Assembly: GCF_900009265.2 (NCBI RefSeq)
Contig: NZ_LR735009.1
Coordinates: 62,001 to 126,000, forward strand
Direction: 5' to 3'
DNA from: Planktothrix paucivesiculata PCC 9631
Lineage (GTDB): Bacteria; Cyanobacteriota; Cyanobacteriia; Cyanobacteriales; Microcoleaceae
Length of the DNA stretch: 64,000 nucleotides
Each line of letters begins with the position of its first letter. Within the stretch, counting starts at the first letter, position 1. The notes below the pieces were generated by a model. It had not been told where the DNA came from, searched no databases, and saw only the letters and a list, made by a program, of their open reading frames with translations. The translations under genes were made by a program, and so were the position numbers. Shown one piece after another: positions 1-8,676 of this stretch.

Positions 1-10
1 GGCGATCGCA

Positions 11-40
11 TTTTAAAAAATAGAACAACTTTTCTATAAT
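11..40 (+). promoter_or_regulatory. Possible sigma70-type promoter of the first vapBC pair
   Basis: A perfect TATAAT box lies at 35-40, with a weak TTTTAA -35 candidate at 11-16 (18-bp spacer). It is about 27 bp upstream of the antitoxin start. The -10 is convincing and the -35 is weak, so this is only a candidate. Confidence 0.35.
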
Positions 41-66
41 ATGGTTATGATTTTATCGAGTAAACA

Positions 67-339
67 ATGGAACCTATGGAAATCACAAAACTATCTGGTC
101 AGGGTTTAGTTCAAATCCCGCCATCTTTACAAACGATATATGGTTGGCAAGAAGGGCAAGAAATTCTAGTCATAGACACAGGAGAAGGTATTTTATTAAA
201 AGCAAAAAAACCTTTTCCAGAAACACGATTAGAGCAGGTGGCAGGTTGTTTAAAGTATCAAGGTGAACCCCAATCTATTGAAGCATTTAATGATGCAATT
301 CGTCAGGGTATTGAGGAAGTATGGTATGATCGCAGTTGA
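67..339 (+). CDS. AbrB/VapB-type antitoxin
   Basis: A 90-residue protein whose first 45 residues fit the SpoVT-AbrB swapped-hairpin DNA-binding fold (VQIPPSL, then GWQEGQEILV and GEGILLK). Such antitoxins bind their own promoter and, through the C-terminal tail, neutralise the partner toxin. A second ATG at 76 (MEITKLSGQG) may be the true start, because AbrB domains usually begin close to this motif. The 3' end overlaps the PIN toxin start (326) by 14 bp, the normal arrangement for a translationally coupled toxin-antitoxin pair. The class assignment is fairly safe; the exact VapB subfamily is not. Confidence 0.8.
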   Translation: MEPMEITKLSGQGLVQIPPSLQTIYGWQEGQEILVIDTGEGILLKAKKPFPETRLEQVAGCLKYQGEPQSIEAFNDAIRQGIEEVWYDRS

Positions 340-736
340 TACTAATATTGTGGTGCGTTTTTTAACTCAAGACGATCAGTTCCAGTTTGAAAAAAGTCGA
401 GATCTCTTTCAAACTCAAAATATTTTTATTCCTGATACGGTTATTTTAGAGACTGAGTGGGTATTACGTTTTGCTTACAAGTTTAAACCTGCTGCCATTT
501 GTCAATCCTTTAAAATGTTGTTTGGATTGCCCAATGTTCATCTGAATAATGCTAGATTAATTGCACAAGCTATAGCATGGCATGAGCAAGGGTTGGATTT
601 TGCGGATGCTTTTCATTTAGCAGCTAGTCAAGATTGTTTGGAGTTCTATACTTTTGATGAAAAGTTTATTAAAAAAGCTCAAGAATTAAGGCAAAATTTT
701 GTTAAAAATCCAAACTTAATTGATAGTCCTGAATAA
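326..736 (+). CDS. PIN-domain ribonuclease toxin (VapC family)
   Basis: A 136-residue PIN-domain protein starting at MIAVDTNIVVRFL. The acidic residues expected of a Mg-dependent PIN ribonuclease are visible: Asp5 in VDTN, Glu in LETEW near 42-44, Asp in DFADAFH near 91-94, and a late Asp in YTFDEKF. A longer reading frame opens at 263, but that part is the antitoxin in another frame. The ATG at 326 puts the conserved VDTN at the N-terminus, so I chose it. VapC toxins cleave tRNA or rRNA when the antitoxin is lost. The target here is unknown. Confidence 0.82.
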   Translation: MIAVDTNIVVRFLTQDDQFQFEKSRDLFQTQNIFIPDTVILETEWVLRFAYKFKPAAICQSFKMLFGLPNVHLNNARLIAQAIAWHEQGLDFADAFHLAASQDCLEFYTFDEKFIKKAQELRQNFVKNPNLIDSPE

Positions 737-802
737 TTATCAGTTTTTCAAGCTAGACTAGGGCTTATAGAAGCAAGGCGATCATCTTTAATGAATTAAC
801 TA

Positions 803-911
803 ATGATAGAAAAATACATTCAAAATATCAATAAGCGTTATCAATTAGGTAATGCAACTGAACATACGTTTCGGGGCGATTTACAACAACTGATTGAAAA
901 TTTGGTTCCTA
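803..911 (+). pseudogene. 5' fragment of a type ISP-like restriction/methyltransferase gene
   Basis: The frame from ATG 803 reads MIEKYIQNINKRYQLGNATE, then a stretch ending QLIENLVP, before meeting a stop at the IS edge. This N-terminus (IEKYI..I..RY..G...EH..RGDLQ.L.E.L.P) is typical of type ISP restriction-modification proteins. It is cut at the TA (910-911) that borders the IS630 element. The rest of the gene resumes at 2097, but about 300 codons of the usual N-terminal nuclease region are missing and the two halves are out of frame across the element. This points to a deletion, not a simple insertion. Confidence 0.7.
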
Positions 912-2094
912 AGTAGGTGGTCATAAATAGAGTTAAAATAAGAAATGAAGAAATATCAGAGGAATAGTCATGCCACTGAGGTTAAGAATTCAACTAACAG
1001 AAGAAGAAAAACAAGAGCTACTAACTCTGTATCAGCAAGAGAAAGTTCCGAAAAGAACAAGGCAGAGAATAGATATATTAATGTTTAGTGATGGAGGATG
1101 GATGGTCTCAAAAATAGCCCAGACTTTAAGGTGTTCAGAAGCCATGGTAAGAAAAACAATAACTCGATGGATAAATCAAGAAAAAGAAGGATTATTTGAT
1201 GCTCCTCGTTCGGGAAGAAAACGGAGGTGGAAAGAAGAAGATATAGAATATTTAGAAACTTGTATAGAGTCAGATGAAAGAACTTATAATAGCCGTCAAC
1301 TGTCGGAAAAACTTCTGCGAGAGAGAGCGATCGCACTAAGCGCAGAAAGAATTAGAAAAATCTTAAAAAAAAAAGACTGGCGCTGGAAAAGAACAAAAGC
1401 CAGTTTAAAGAAAAAACAGAATCCCGAAAAAACAGCGAGCAAGAAAAGAGATTTGGAGACGTTAAAGCGTTATGAAGAAGAGGGTTTGGTCAGATTAAAA
1501 TATTTAGATGAGGCAGGTTTTTGTTTATGGAGTCCTGTGAGTTACACCTATGTAAAAAAGGGGAAGCAGAAACAAATAAACCAGACGAAAAAGCGAGGAA
1601 AAAGATTGAATGTAATTGGAGTATTAGAAAAAGGAAAAAGTTTTGAGTACGGTTTAAGTTTGTCAGGAATTACAAGTGAGAATTACATAAAATTTATAGA
1701 TTGGCAAGCGGAAAAAGCTGAAAAGCATTTTCAAAATACTCGACAAATTACCGTACTGATTCAAGATAACTACAGTGTCCATAAAAGTCAAAAAATACAA
1801 GAAAAAGAAAGGGAGTGGCAAGACAAAAAATTAGAATTTTTCTTCCTGTCTGCTTATAGCCCTGAATTGAATGAAATCGAACCAGAATGGCATCAATTAA
1901 AAACTCATGAACTGGCGGGAAGAATGTTTGAAGATGAATATGATTTGAGCCAAGCTGTGATTCAAGCCATTGAAGATAGAAACGAAAGAAATGATTGTAC
2001 CTGCGATCGCTTGCGATTTAATTCCCTGAGTAACTCTCAAGAATTATCCTAAACAATCTTTTTCTATTATTGACTTTATTTATGACCACCTACT
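912..2094 (+). mobile_element. IS630-family insertion sequence, copy 1
   Basis: An element of about 1183 bp. It begins AGTAGGTGGTCATAAATA and ends with the exact inverse, and each end is flanked by the dinucleotide TA, the target duplication typical of IS630/Tc1-mariner elements. It carries one transposase (970-2052). A second copy in the same orientation lies at 8677-9858. The two differ at only a few bases outside the coding region (for example around 950-965 and 2058-2075), and the transposase proteins are identical, so the spread is recent. Confidence 0.93.
970..2052 (+). CDS. IS630-family DDE transposase (copy 1)
   Basis: A 360-residue transposase. The N-terminal third is a helix-turn-helix region (KIAQTLRCSEAMVRKTITRW), followed by a second DNA-binding segment. 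The C-terminal DDE catalytic domain shows Asp in YLDEAGF (near 180), Asp in LIQDNYSVH (near 268) and Glu in SPELNEIEPEWHQLK (near 306), the expected D-D-E series. It appears intact and is probably active, given two identical copies in this window. The gene contains HIP1-type GCGATCGC sites like the host genome, so the element is adapted to cyanobacteria. Confidence 0.95.
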   Translation: MPLRLRIQLTEEEKQELLTLYQQEKVPKRTRQRIDILMFSDGGWMVSKIAQTLRCSEAMVRKTITRWINQEKEGLFDAPRSGRKRRWKEEDIEYLETCIESDERTYNSRQLSEKLLRERAIALSAERIRKILKKKDWRWKRTKASLKKKQNPEKTASKKRDLETLKRYEEEGLVRLKYLDEAGFCLWSPVSYTYVKKGKQKQINQTKKRGKRLNVIGVLEKGKSFEYGLSLSGITSENYIKFIDWQAEKAEKHFQNTRQITVLIQDNYSVHKSQKIQEKEREWQDKKLEFFFLSAYSPELNEIEPEWHQLKTHELAGRMFEDEYDLSQAVIQAIEDRNERNDCTCDRLRFNSLSNSQELS

Positions 2095-2096
2095 TA

Positions 2097-4403
2097 GAAA
2101 TATTTTTAGCTTGTAATGTCGGAGAAATTTTAAAGAATTACGGTAAATCTACAAAAATGGAAGACCCAATTATCCATTTTTACGAAACCTTTTTAAGTGA
2201 ATACGACCCAAAATTGCGTAAAGCTCGTGGTGTTTGGTATACACCTGCACCCGTTGTAAATTTTATAGTTAGAGCGGTTGATGATATTTTAAAAACCGAA
2301 TTTGATTTACCCCAAGGACTGGCGGACTCTAGCAAAACTAAAATCAAGGTTGATGTGCAGGGAAAACAGGTTGAGCAGGAAGTTCACAAAGTCCAAATCC
2401 TTGACCCCGCCGCCGGAACTGGAACTTTTTTGGCGGAAGTTATTAAACATATTCATAACAAATTTGTCGGACAACAAGGGATTTGGAGCAATTATGTAGA
2501 AACCCATTTATTGCCCCGTCTCAACGGTTTTGAGTTGCTGATGGCGAGTTATGCCATGGCACATCTTCAATTAGATTTACTATTAACAGAAACGGGCTAC
2601 AAACCGACTACAAATCAACGGTTTAGAGTTTACCTTACTAACAGCTTAGAAGAACAGCACCCCGACACGGGAACGCTTTTTGCAAGTTGGTTAAGTGCCG
2701 AAGCGAATGAAGCGAATTATATTAAAAGAGATACGCCTGTAATGTGTGTTATTGGGAATCCACCTTATAGCGGAATTTCATCTAATAATGGCGAATGGAT
2801 TAGTAAACTAATTGAAGATTATAAATATATTGATGGCGTACATTTTAATGAACGCAAACATTGGTTAAATGATGACTATGTTAAATTCTTGCGTTACGGA
2901 CAGCATTTTATTGAAAAAAATGGAAGTGGTGTTTTGGCGTTTATCAATCCCCACGGATTTTTAGACAACCCAACTTTTCGGGGAATGCGTTGGAATTTGC
3001 TAAAAACTTATGACAAAATTTATACTATAGACTTACACGGAAATAGCAAGAAAAAAGAAACTGCACCTGATGGAAATGCTGATGTTAATGTATTTGACAT
3101 TATGCAAGGTGTTTCAATTAATATTTTCGTAAAAACAGGAAAGAAAAAGGCAAACGAATTAGGAAAAGTATTTCATTTTGACTTGTATGGCAAAAGAGAA
3201 TTTAAATATGATTTTTTAATTGAAAATTCTATAAAAACTATTGATTACAATGAATTAAGTCCCGTTAAACCGAATTTATTCTTTGTGCCAAAAAGCAATA
3301 GTCAAATTTCAGAGTATAATAAAGGATTTCTTGTAAGTGATTTACTGAAAGTTCAATCTATGGGCATCACATCTGCAAGAGATGGTTTTGTTATTGACTT
3401 TGACAAAGAAACTTTAAGTAAAAGGATATTGGATTTTTGTGATAAAAATATTATTACAACTGAGTTTCAATCGAAATATCATTTAAAAGATAATTACCAA
3501 TGGAAGGTTGCTGAACAAAGAAATTTAGTACCCGCTTTTGATGAAATCTTTCTTAAAAAAATTTCTTATCGTCCCTTTGATATAAGATATATCTACTTTC
3601 AAGACAACATAGTTTTTAGAAGTAGGAAACAGGTAATGGACAATCTTTTAAAGTCAAATAACTTTGCATTAAATCTTGTTAAAATTGGCAGAAATGAAGA
3701 TGCTCAGAATTATTATATTACAAATAATGTAACGGATAAGAGTATAATTTCTTCGCTTGATAATGCAAATACATTCCCCTTATATCTCTATCCCGAAACC
3801 AACGAACAACAAACCATCGGGCAAACATCCGAAAGAACACCAAACCTAAATACAGAAATTGTAAGGCAAATAGCAGAAAAATTAGGATTAACTTTTACTA
3901 ACGAGAAAGAAACGACAGAAAACACATTTGCACCCCTAGATATTTTAGACTATATTTATGCAGTTTTACACTCGCCAAATTACCGAGAAAAATATAAAGA
4001 GTTTCTAAAAATTGATTTTCCCAGAGTCCCCTATCCCAAAGACCAAAACACTTTTTGGCAATTGGTCAAATTAGGTGGAGAAATTAGACAAATCCATTTA
4101 TTAGAAAGCCCAACGGTTGAAAAATATATTACACAATATCCTATAGACGGAGATAATATTGTCACAAAACCAAAGTATCAAGACGGTAAAGTTTACATCA
4201 ACAACACCCAATATTTTAATCATGTTCCTGAAATAGCTTATAACTTTTATATTGGTGGCTATCAACCCGCTCAAAAATGGCTCAAAGACCGCAAAGACCG
4301 AAAATTAGAAATTGAAGACATATTCCATTACCAAAAAATTATTGTTGCCTTGATGGAGACTGATAGACTAATGAAAGAGATTGATAAAATTGCCATCGAG
4401 TAG
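2097..4403 (+). pseudogene. Truncated type ISP-like N6-adenine DNA methyltransferase (3' part)
   Basis: This segment contains a full adenine-methyltransferase core. The SAM-binding motif I is seen as LDPAAGTGTFLAEV, and the catalytic motif IV as NPPYSG. It is preceded by the family signature DPIIHFYETFLSEYD and WYTPAPVVNFIVRAV, and followed by a long target-recognition-like C-terminus. Family members carry an N-terminal PD-(D/E)XK nuclease and a linker, which are absent here. A continuous frame runs out of the IS terminal repeat (ATG at 2082 within the IS, or ATG 2157), so a methylase-only protein of about 750 residues could still be made. Whether it is active is unknown. Confidence 0.78.
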
Positions 4404-4415
4404 TGTATAAGTACC

Positions 4416-4430
4416 AGAAACCCGGTTTCT
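4416..4430. terminator. Palindrome between convergent genes
   Basis: AGAAACCCGGTTTCT is a perfect 7-bp stem around one base, between the convergent methyltransferase remnant and the propeller gene. It could act as a two-way terminator. The same palindrome recurs at several places in the window (43361, 57494, 63240, 63291), so it may instead be a dispersed repeat. Confidence 0.5.
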
Positions 4431-4436
4431 GATGTT

Positions 4437-6002
4437 TTAACCTAACGTATATAATCCCCCATCCCGTCCACAAATCATCACCTGATTATTCCAAACCACA
4501 GGAGTTGACTCGAAGGAAACTTCCGGTTTAAATCGTCCCGTTTCTTCGACTCTTAACCGATAATATTCCCCCCGTTGGTTAGGAATAGCATTGCTTTGAT
4601 TTGCTCTGGCTTCTTCCCAATATAAATTAAATAAATAAACCCCATTATATCCCGCCGTTACTAATTTATAACCATCGGTAAAAATAGGAGTTGAAATCGA
4701 GGCTCCGATTTTTTCTTGGACTAATATTAAAGGGGTTTTATATTCTCCCTTTCCTAATGGCCCGGTTACGGTTTTTCCGGTAGTAATCATTTGAGAACCA
4801 ATATATAAATAACCGTCAATGGCATTGGTGGCAAAAATAGCCGGAAATCCATCGGGGTTATATTCATCATTTAACGCCACAGAACCTATTATACCACCAT
4901 CCCAGGTATTAAACTTTTGATTTTTTGTCGGTAAAAACCATTCCAAACTATCTTGAGGTTCTCGGTTAGGATTGAGTTTAAGAACGCCTCCATTTCCCGG
5001 TATATATTGTTTTTCGATAGCACAAAATAACTTACCATCTTGAGAAATAACCGCCGACCCATCAATATCGGAACCCGTATAAAAATCCCAAATAATTTGT
5101 CTAGTTTTTAGATCAATTCCATAAATATGTCCCGAACCCGATGCCATAAAAATCCGATTATCTAACCGAGACGGAGAGGATTCACTAACTAAATTTCCCC
5201 CATGTCTGCTACTATCTCCATCCTGATAAAGTTTGACTTCTGATAAAATTTTAGGTTGTAAAAATCCTGATTTTTTTTCGGCTGTTTTCACCGAACTATT
5301 GAGAAAATAACCGATCGCATTTTCCCCCGCATTAAAAATAACTCCATCCCCTAAATATAAGGGCGAACTATCATTATCTCGACTATAACTGGGGGTAGAA
5401 CGTAAATTTAACTTCCAGATTTCTTTTCCCGTCCTAAAGGAAATTGCCCGAAAACTGGTGGCTAATCCTCCTTTTGACATACTGCTACGACTCCCCTGTA
5501 AAACGACAATTCGGTTCTCATCCGTTGCCGTTTGATCAATATAAATACTTGAGGTTCCTTTAACTACATCATCAAATTTATATCTCCAAATTTCCTTTTG
5601 AGTATCTAATTCTATTTTTCTTAAATAATGGTCAAATGCTCCTATAATTAAATAGGTTTTGCCGCGATCGCGGGTAATAGTTGGTTGTCCTGTCCATCCC
5701 GCCCCACTCCAAACTTTACGGGTACGTCCCACATAAGTTACCCCTGTTCCTAATGGGAATTTATGAATTTCTTTCAGGTTTTCAGGAATTCCTCGCCCAT
5801 AAAAACGCCGTTGATCATTTCCCAAATAGGTCGGAATTAATAACTCAGTTTCTGGATCTAAAATTGATAATAAAGTTTTAAATTTCTCTTGAATTTCTGC
5901 TTCAGTTGTGTTAAAATCAAACAATTCAGAAACACCAGAAGGAAGTAAAGATCCCAAAGAAAAATAAGCCGCAAGTTGATTAAACCGTCGTCGAGAAACC
6001 AT
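4437..6002 (-). CDS. Secreted PQQ-like beta-propeller repeat protein
   Basis: A 521-residue protein. The N-terminus MVSRRRFNQLAAYFSLG has a twin-arginine-like RRRF motif followed by a short hydrophobic stretch, suggesting export by the Tat route. The rest is built of repeats such as GAFDHYLRKIELDTQKEIWRY, GHIYGIDLKTRQIIWDFYTG and DGYLYIGSQ, typical of PQQ-type propeller blades (A/G-x-DG-x-L-Y-A-L and W). Catalytic residues of quinoprotein dehydrogenases are not evident, so this may be a binding or scaffold protein. It is transcribed alone and faces the upstream gene tail to tail. Substrate unknown. Confidence 0.75.
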   Translation of the reverse strand: MVSRRRFNQLAAYFSLGSLLPSGVSELFDFNTTEAEIQEKFKTLLSILDPETELLIPTYLGNDQRRFYGRGIPENLKEIHKFPLGTGVTYVGRTRKVWSGAGWTGQPTITRDRGKTYLIIGAFDHYLRKIELDTQKEIWRYKFDDVVKGTSSIYIDQTATDENRIVVLQGSRSSMSKGGLATSFRAISFRTGKEIWKLNLRSTPSYSRDNDSSPLYLGDGVIFNAGENAIGYFLNSSVKTAEKKSGFLQPKILSEVKLYQDGDSSRHGGNLVSESSPSRLDNRIFMASGSGHIYGIDLKTRQIIWDFYTGSDIDGSAVISQDGKLFCAIEKQYIPGNGGVLKLNPNREPQDSLEWFLPTKNQKFNTWDGGIIGSVALNDEYNPDGFPAIFATNAIDGYLYIGSQMITTGKTVTGPLGKGEYKTPLILVQEKIGASISTPIFTDGYKLVTAGYNGVYLFNLYWEEARANQSNAIPNQRGEYYRLRVEETGRFKPEVSFESTPVVWNNQVMICGRDGGLYTLG

Positions 6003-6016
6003 AATTTTAAATTTTT

Positions 6017-6160
6017 GATATAATCAATAATCCCCGTAGAGACGTTGCAGGCAAAGTCTCTACATATTAAACCATGAATTGCTAATCAAAAAATCCATAC
6101 CCAGATTTGATATAATTAATAATCCTGGCAAAGACGCGCCATGGCACGTCTCTACTTAAT
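6017..6160. repeat. Two tandem hairpin-bearing repeat units
   Basis: Two related units lie in the divergent intergenic region. Each starts with GATATAAT(C/T)AATAATCC, carries a GTAGAGAC-type hairpin and ends near CTCTAC. The first hairpin is 6036-6063 (GTAGAGAC ... GTCTCTAC). The second (6130-6155) contains AGACGCGCCATGGCACGTCT, also found inside birA at 20301-20328. These look like dispersed palindromic repeats, and the TATAAT within each unit could also act as a -10 box. Confidence 0.6.
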
Positions 6161-6193
6161 ATTAAACTCTCAAAACATCTTTAGGTATATCTC

Positions 6194-8263
6194 ATGGTTA
6201 ATCGTCTTTCTGAATCCAAAAGTCTCTATCTTCGTAAACACGCAGAAAATCCCATTGATTGGTGGCCCTGGTGTGATGAGGCTTTAGAAACAGCAAATCA
6301 GAACAATAAACCCATATTTCTTTCGATTGGTTATTCTAGTTGTCATTGGTGTACTGTCATGGAAGGAGAGGCATTTTCTGACCCTGGAATTGCTCAATAT
6401 ATGAATCAAAATTTCTTGCCAATTAAAGTTGATCGAGAAGAACGGCCAGAAATTGATAGTATTTATATGCAAGCCCTACAAATGATGACGGGTCAGGGGG
6501 GATGGCCGTTAAATATATTCCTAACTCCTGATGAAAGAATCCCTTTTTATGGCGGCACTTATTTTCCCTTAGAACCCCGTTATGGTAGACCTGGATTTTT
6601 AGAAGTTTTACAAGCTATTCGTCGATTTTATGACTTAGAAAAAACCAAATTGCAAGCGTTTAAAGATGAAATCATGACGAACTTGCAACGGTCTACAATT
6701 TTACCCATTTCTGAATTAACCGAAGATTTATTAAAAATAGGATTAGATGCCAATACTGGGGTGATTAGTCGCCATGAATATGGGGGGCCAAGGTTTCCCA
6801 TGATTCCCTATTCCGAGATGGCATTACGGGGAATTAGGTTTAATCTTGAGTCAAAATATGATGGCAAAGAAGCCTGTACCCAACGGGGTTTAGACTTAGC
6901 ATTAGGGGGAATTTATGATCACGTTGCCGGGGGATTTCATCGGTATACGGTTGACCCGACTTGGACAGTTCCCCACTTTGAAAAAATGCTCTATGATAAC
7001 GGGCAAATTGTTGAATATTTAGCGGATTTATGGAGTGCTGGTATTCAAAAACCTGCCTTTAAACGTTCAATTCAGGGAACTGTTGAATGGTTAAAACGGG
7101 AAATGACCGCCCCGGAAGGGTATTTTTATGCTTCCCAAGATGCCGATAATTTTACTACTGCCGAGGAGTTAGAACCGGAAGAAGGAGCTTTTTATGTTTG
7201 GAATAATAGTGAACTGGAAAAAACATTAACTCCAGAAGAATATGCCGCCCTACAAGAACAATTTACTATTACAAAATCGGGAAATTTTGAAGGTAAAAAT
7301 GTCTTACAACGTTGCAATGCAGATGAGTTAAGTAATATCATCGAATCTGGTTTGGAAAAACTGTTTCAAGTCCGGTATGGGGAAATGCCAGAAACCTTGA
7401 AACTCTTTACCGCCGCCCGCAATAATCAGGAGGCAAAAACCCATGATTGGTTAGGTAGAATTCCTCCGGTTACAGATACTAAAATGATTGTAGCATGGAA
7501 TAGTTTAATGATTTCCGGTTTAGCCAAAGCTGCGAAGGTTTTTGGGGAAGTTCAATATTTAGAATTAGCCACAAAAGCGGCTCAATTTATCCTAAATCAT
7601 CAATGGGTAGATGGACGTTTACATCGAGTCAATTATGAAGGAGAACCCGATGTTGTAGCTCAATCTGAAGATTATGCCTTATTAGTTAAATCTTTGATTG
7701 ATTTACACCAAGCCAGTTTAACCGTAACCCCTGCTTTAATATCACCCGATTATTGGTTAGAACAGGCGAAAAAAGTTCAAGAAGAATTTAATAATTTACT
7801 CTGGAGTGTGGAATTGGGAGGCTATTTTAATACCGCCCAAGACACCGGAAAAGACTTATTAGTTCGAGAACGCAGTTATATTGATAATGCCACTCCTTCG
7901 GCAAATGGGGTAGCTATTGCTAATTTAGTGCGGCTGTTTTTATTAACAGAAAATCTGGAATTTTTAGACCAAGCCGAACAAGGTTTAACTGCCTTTAGTT
8001 CCGTGATCCAAAAATCCCCCCAAGCTTGTCCTAGTTTATTTACAGCCTTAGACTGGTATCGAAATAATACCCTGGTGAGAACTTCTACCGAACAAACTTC
8101 AGGGTTAGGTGTGCAGTATTTCCCATCGACTATTTTTAAAGTTGATAACACGCTTTCTCATGATATTATTGGCTTAGTTTGTCAGGGATTAAAATGTAAT
8201 AAACCTGCCAAAAACTCCGAAGAACTGTTACAACAGTTGCAAGCCAGTCAAACTCGCTCTTAA
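6194..8263 (+). CDS. DUF255 thioredoxin-like domain protein (YyaL/SPATA20 family)
   Basis: A 689-residue protein of the widely conserved YyaL family. Residues 1-165 form the DUF255 thioredoxin-like domain with a CHWC redox motif (Cys50, Cys53) in SIGYSSCHWC and the family signatures KVDREERPE and GQGGWPLNIFLTP. The remainder is an alpha/alpha-toroid region resembling six-hairpin glycosidases and N-acyl-glucosamine epimerases (HFEKMLYDNGQ, YASQDADN, WNSLMISGLAKA). Many relatives read CHWCHVM; here the residue after CHWC is Thr. The cellular role of the family is unresolved; redox or sugar-related functions have been suggested. It is probably a single-gene transcript. Confidence 0.88.
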   Translation: MVNRLSESKSLYLRKHAENPIDWWPWCDEALETANQNNKPIFLSIGYSSCHWCTVMEGEAFSDPGIAQYMNQNFLPIKVDREERPEIDSIYMQALQMMTGQGGWPLNIFLTPDERIPFYGGTYFPLEPRYGRPGFLEVLQAIRRFYDLEKTKLQAFKDEIMTNLQRSTILPISELTEDLLKIGLDANTGVISRHEYGGPRFPMIPYSEMALRGIRFNLESKYDGKEACTQRGLDLALGGIYDHVAGGFHRYTVDPTWTVPHFEKMLYDNGQIVEYLADLWSAGIQKPAFKRSIQGTVEWLKREMTAPEGYFYASQDADNFTTAEELEPEEGAFYVWNNSELEKTLTPEEYAALQEQFTITKSGNFEGKNVLQRCNADELSNIIESGLEKLFQVRYGEMPETLKLFTAARNNQEAKTHDWLGRIPPVTDTKMIVAWNSLMISGLAKAAKVFGEVQYLELATKAAQFILNHQWVDGRLHRVNYEGEPDVVAQSEDYALLVKSLIDLHQASLTVTPALISPDYWLEQAKKVQEEFNNLLWSVELGGYFNTAQDTGKDLLVRERSYIDNATPSANGVAIANLVRLFLLTENLEFLDQAEQGLTAFSSVIQKSPQACPSLFTALDWYRNNTLVRTSTEQTSGLGVQYFPSTIFKVDNTLSHDIIGLVCQGLKCNKPAKNSEELLQQLQASQTRS

Positions 8264-8382
8264 CTTGAATTTTTGGCTGTGTAAGTTGATATCTTTACCA
8301 GCCAATTAATAGGGATTTAATATTACTCGCCAGTTTTTTGATTTTTTTCTACAATAGTAGTGTTTTAATGGAATCAACCTCT

Positions 8383-8676
8383 ATGTATTTTACTTGGCTC
8401 GATAGCAACTCTTGGTTACTGGAAATAGGCGGAAAACAAATTTTGATTGACCCTTGGTTAGTGGGTGCATTAACCTTTGGGAATCAAACTTGGTTATTTA
8501 AGGGGGAAAGACGAAATTCCCGACCCATTCCTGAAAAGATTGACTTAATTTTATTATCTCAGGGATTGGAAGATCACGCCCATCCTGAAACCTTAAAACA
8601 ACTGAACAAAAATATCCCCGTTGTCGGCTCTCCTAGTGCGGCAAAACTTGTTCAGGAGTTGGGATATACTCAAGTA
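8383..8676 (+). pseudogene. MBL-fold hydrolase-like gene, 5' half (interrupted by IS630)
   Basis: The first 98 codons (start MYFTWLDSNSWLLEIGGK; an ATG at 8368 is possible) of a metallo-beta-lactamase-fold protein. The expected metal motif region reads LLSQGLEDHAHPETL, a variant of the usual S-H-x-H-x-D-H. The frame breaks at TA 8675-8676, where the second IS630 copy enters. Removing the element and one TA joins this half in frame with 9861-10346 to give about 259 residues, so the insertion is clean. The truncated product would end QVSRWS. Confidence 0.8.

Noticed and set aside
1085-1336. 83-codon minus-strand frame, repeated at 8850-9101
   Set aside because: It is antisense to the IS630 transposase in both copies, so its conservation only reflects the transposase.
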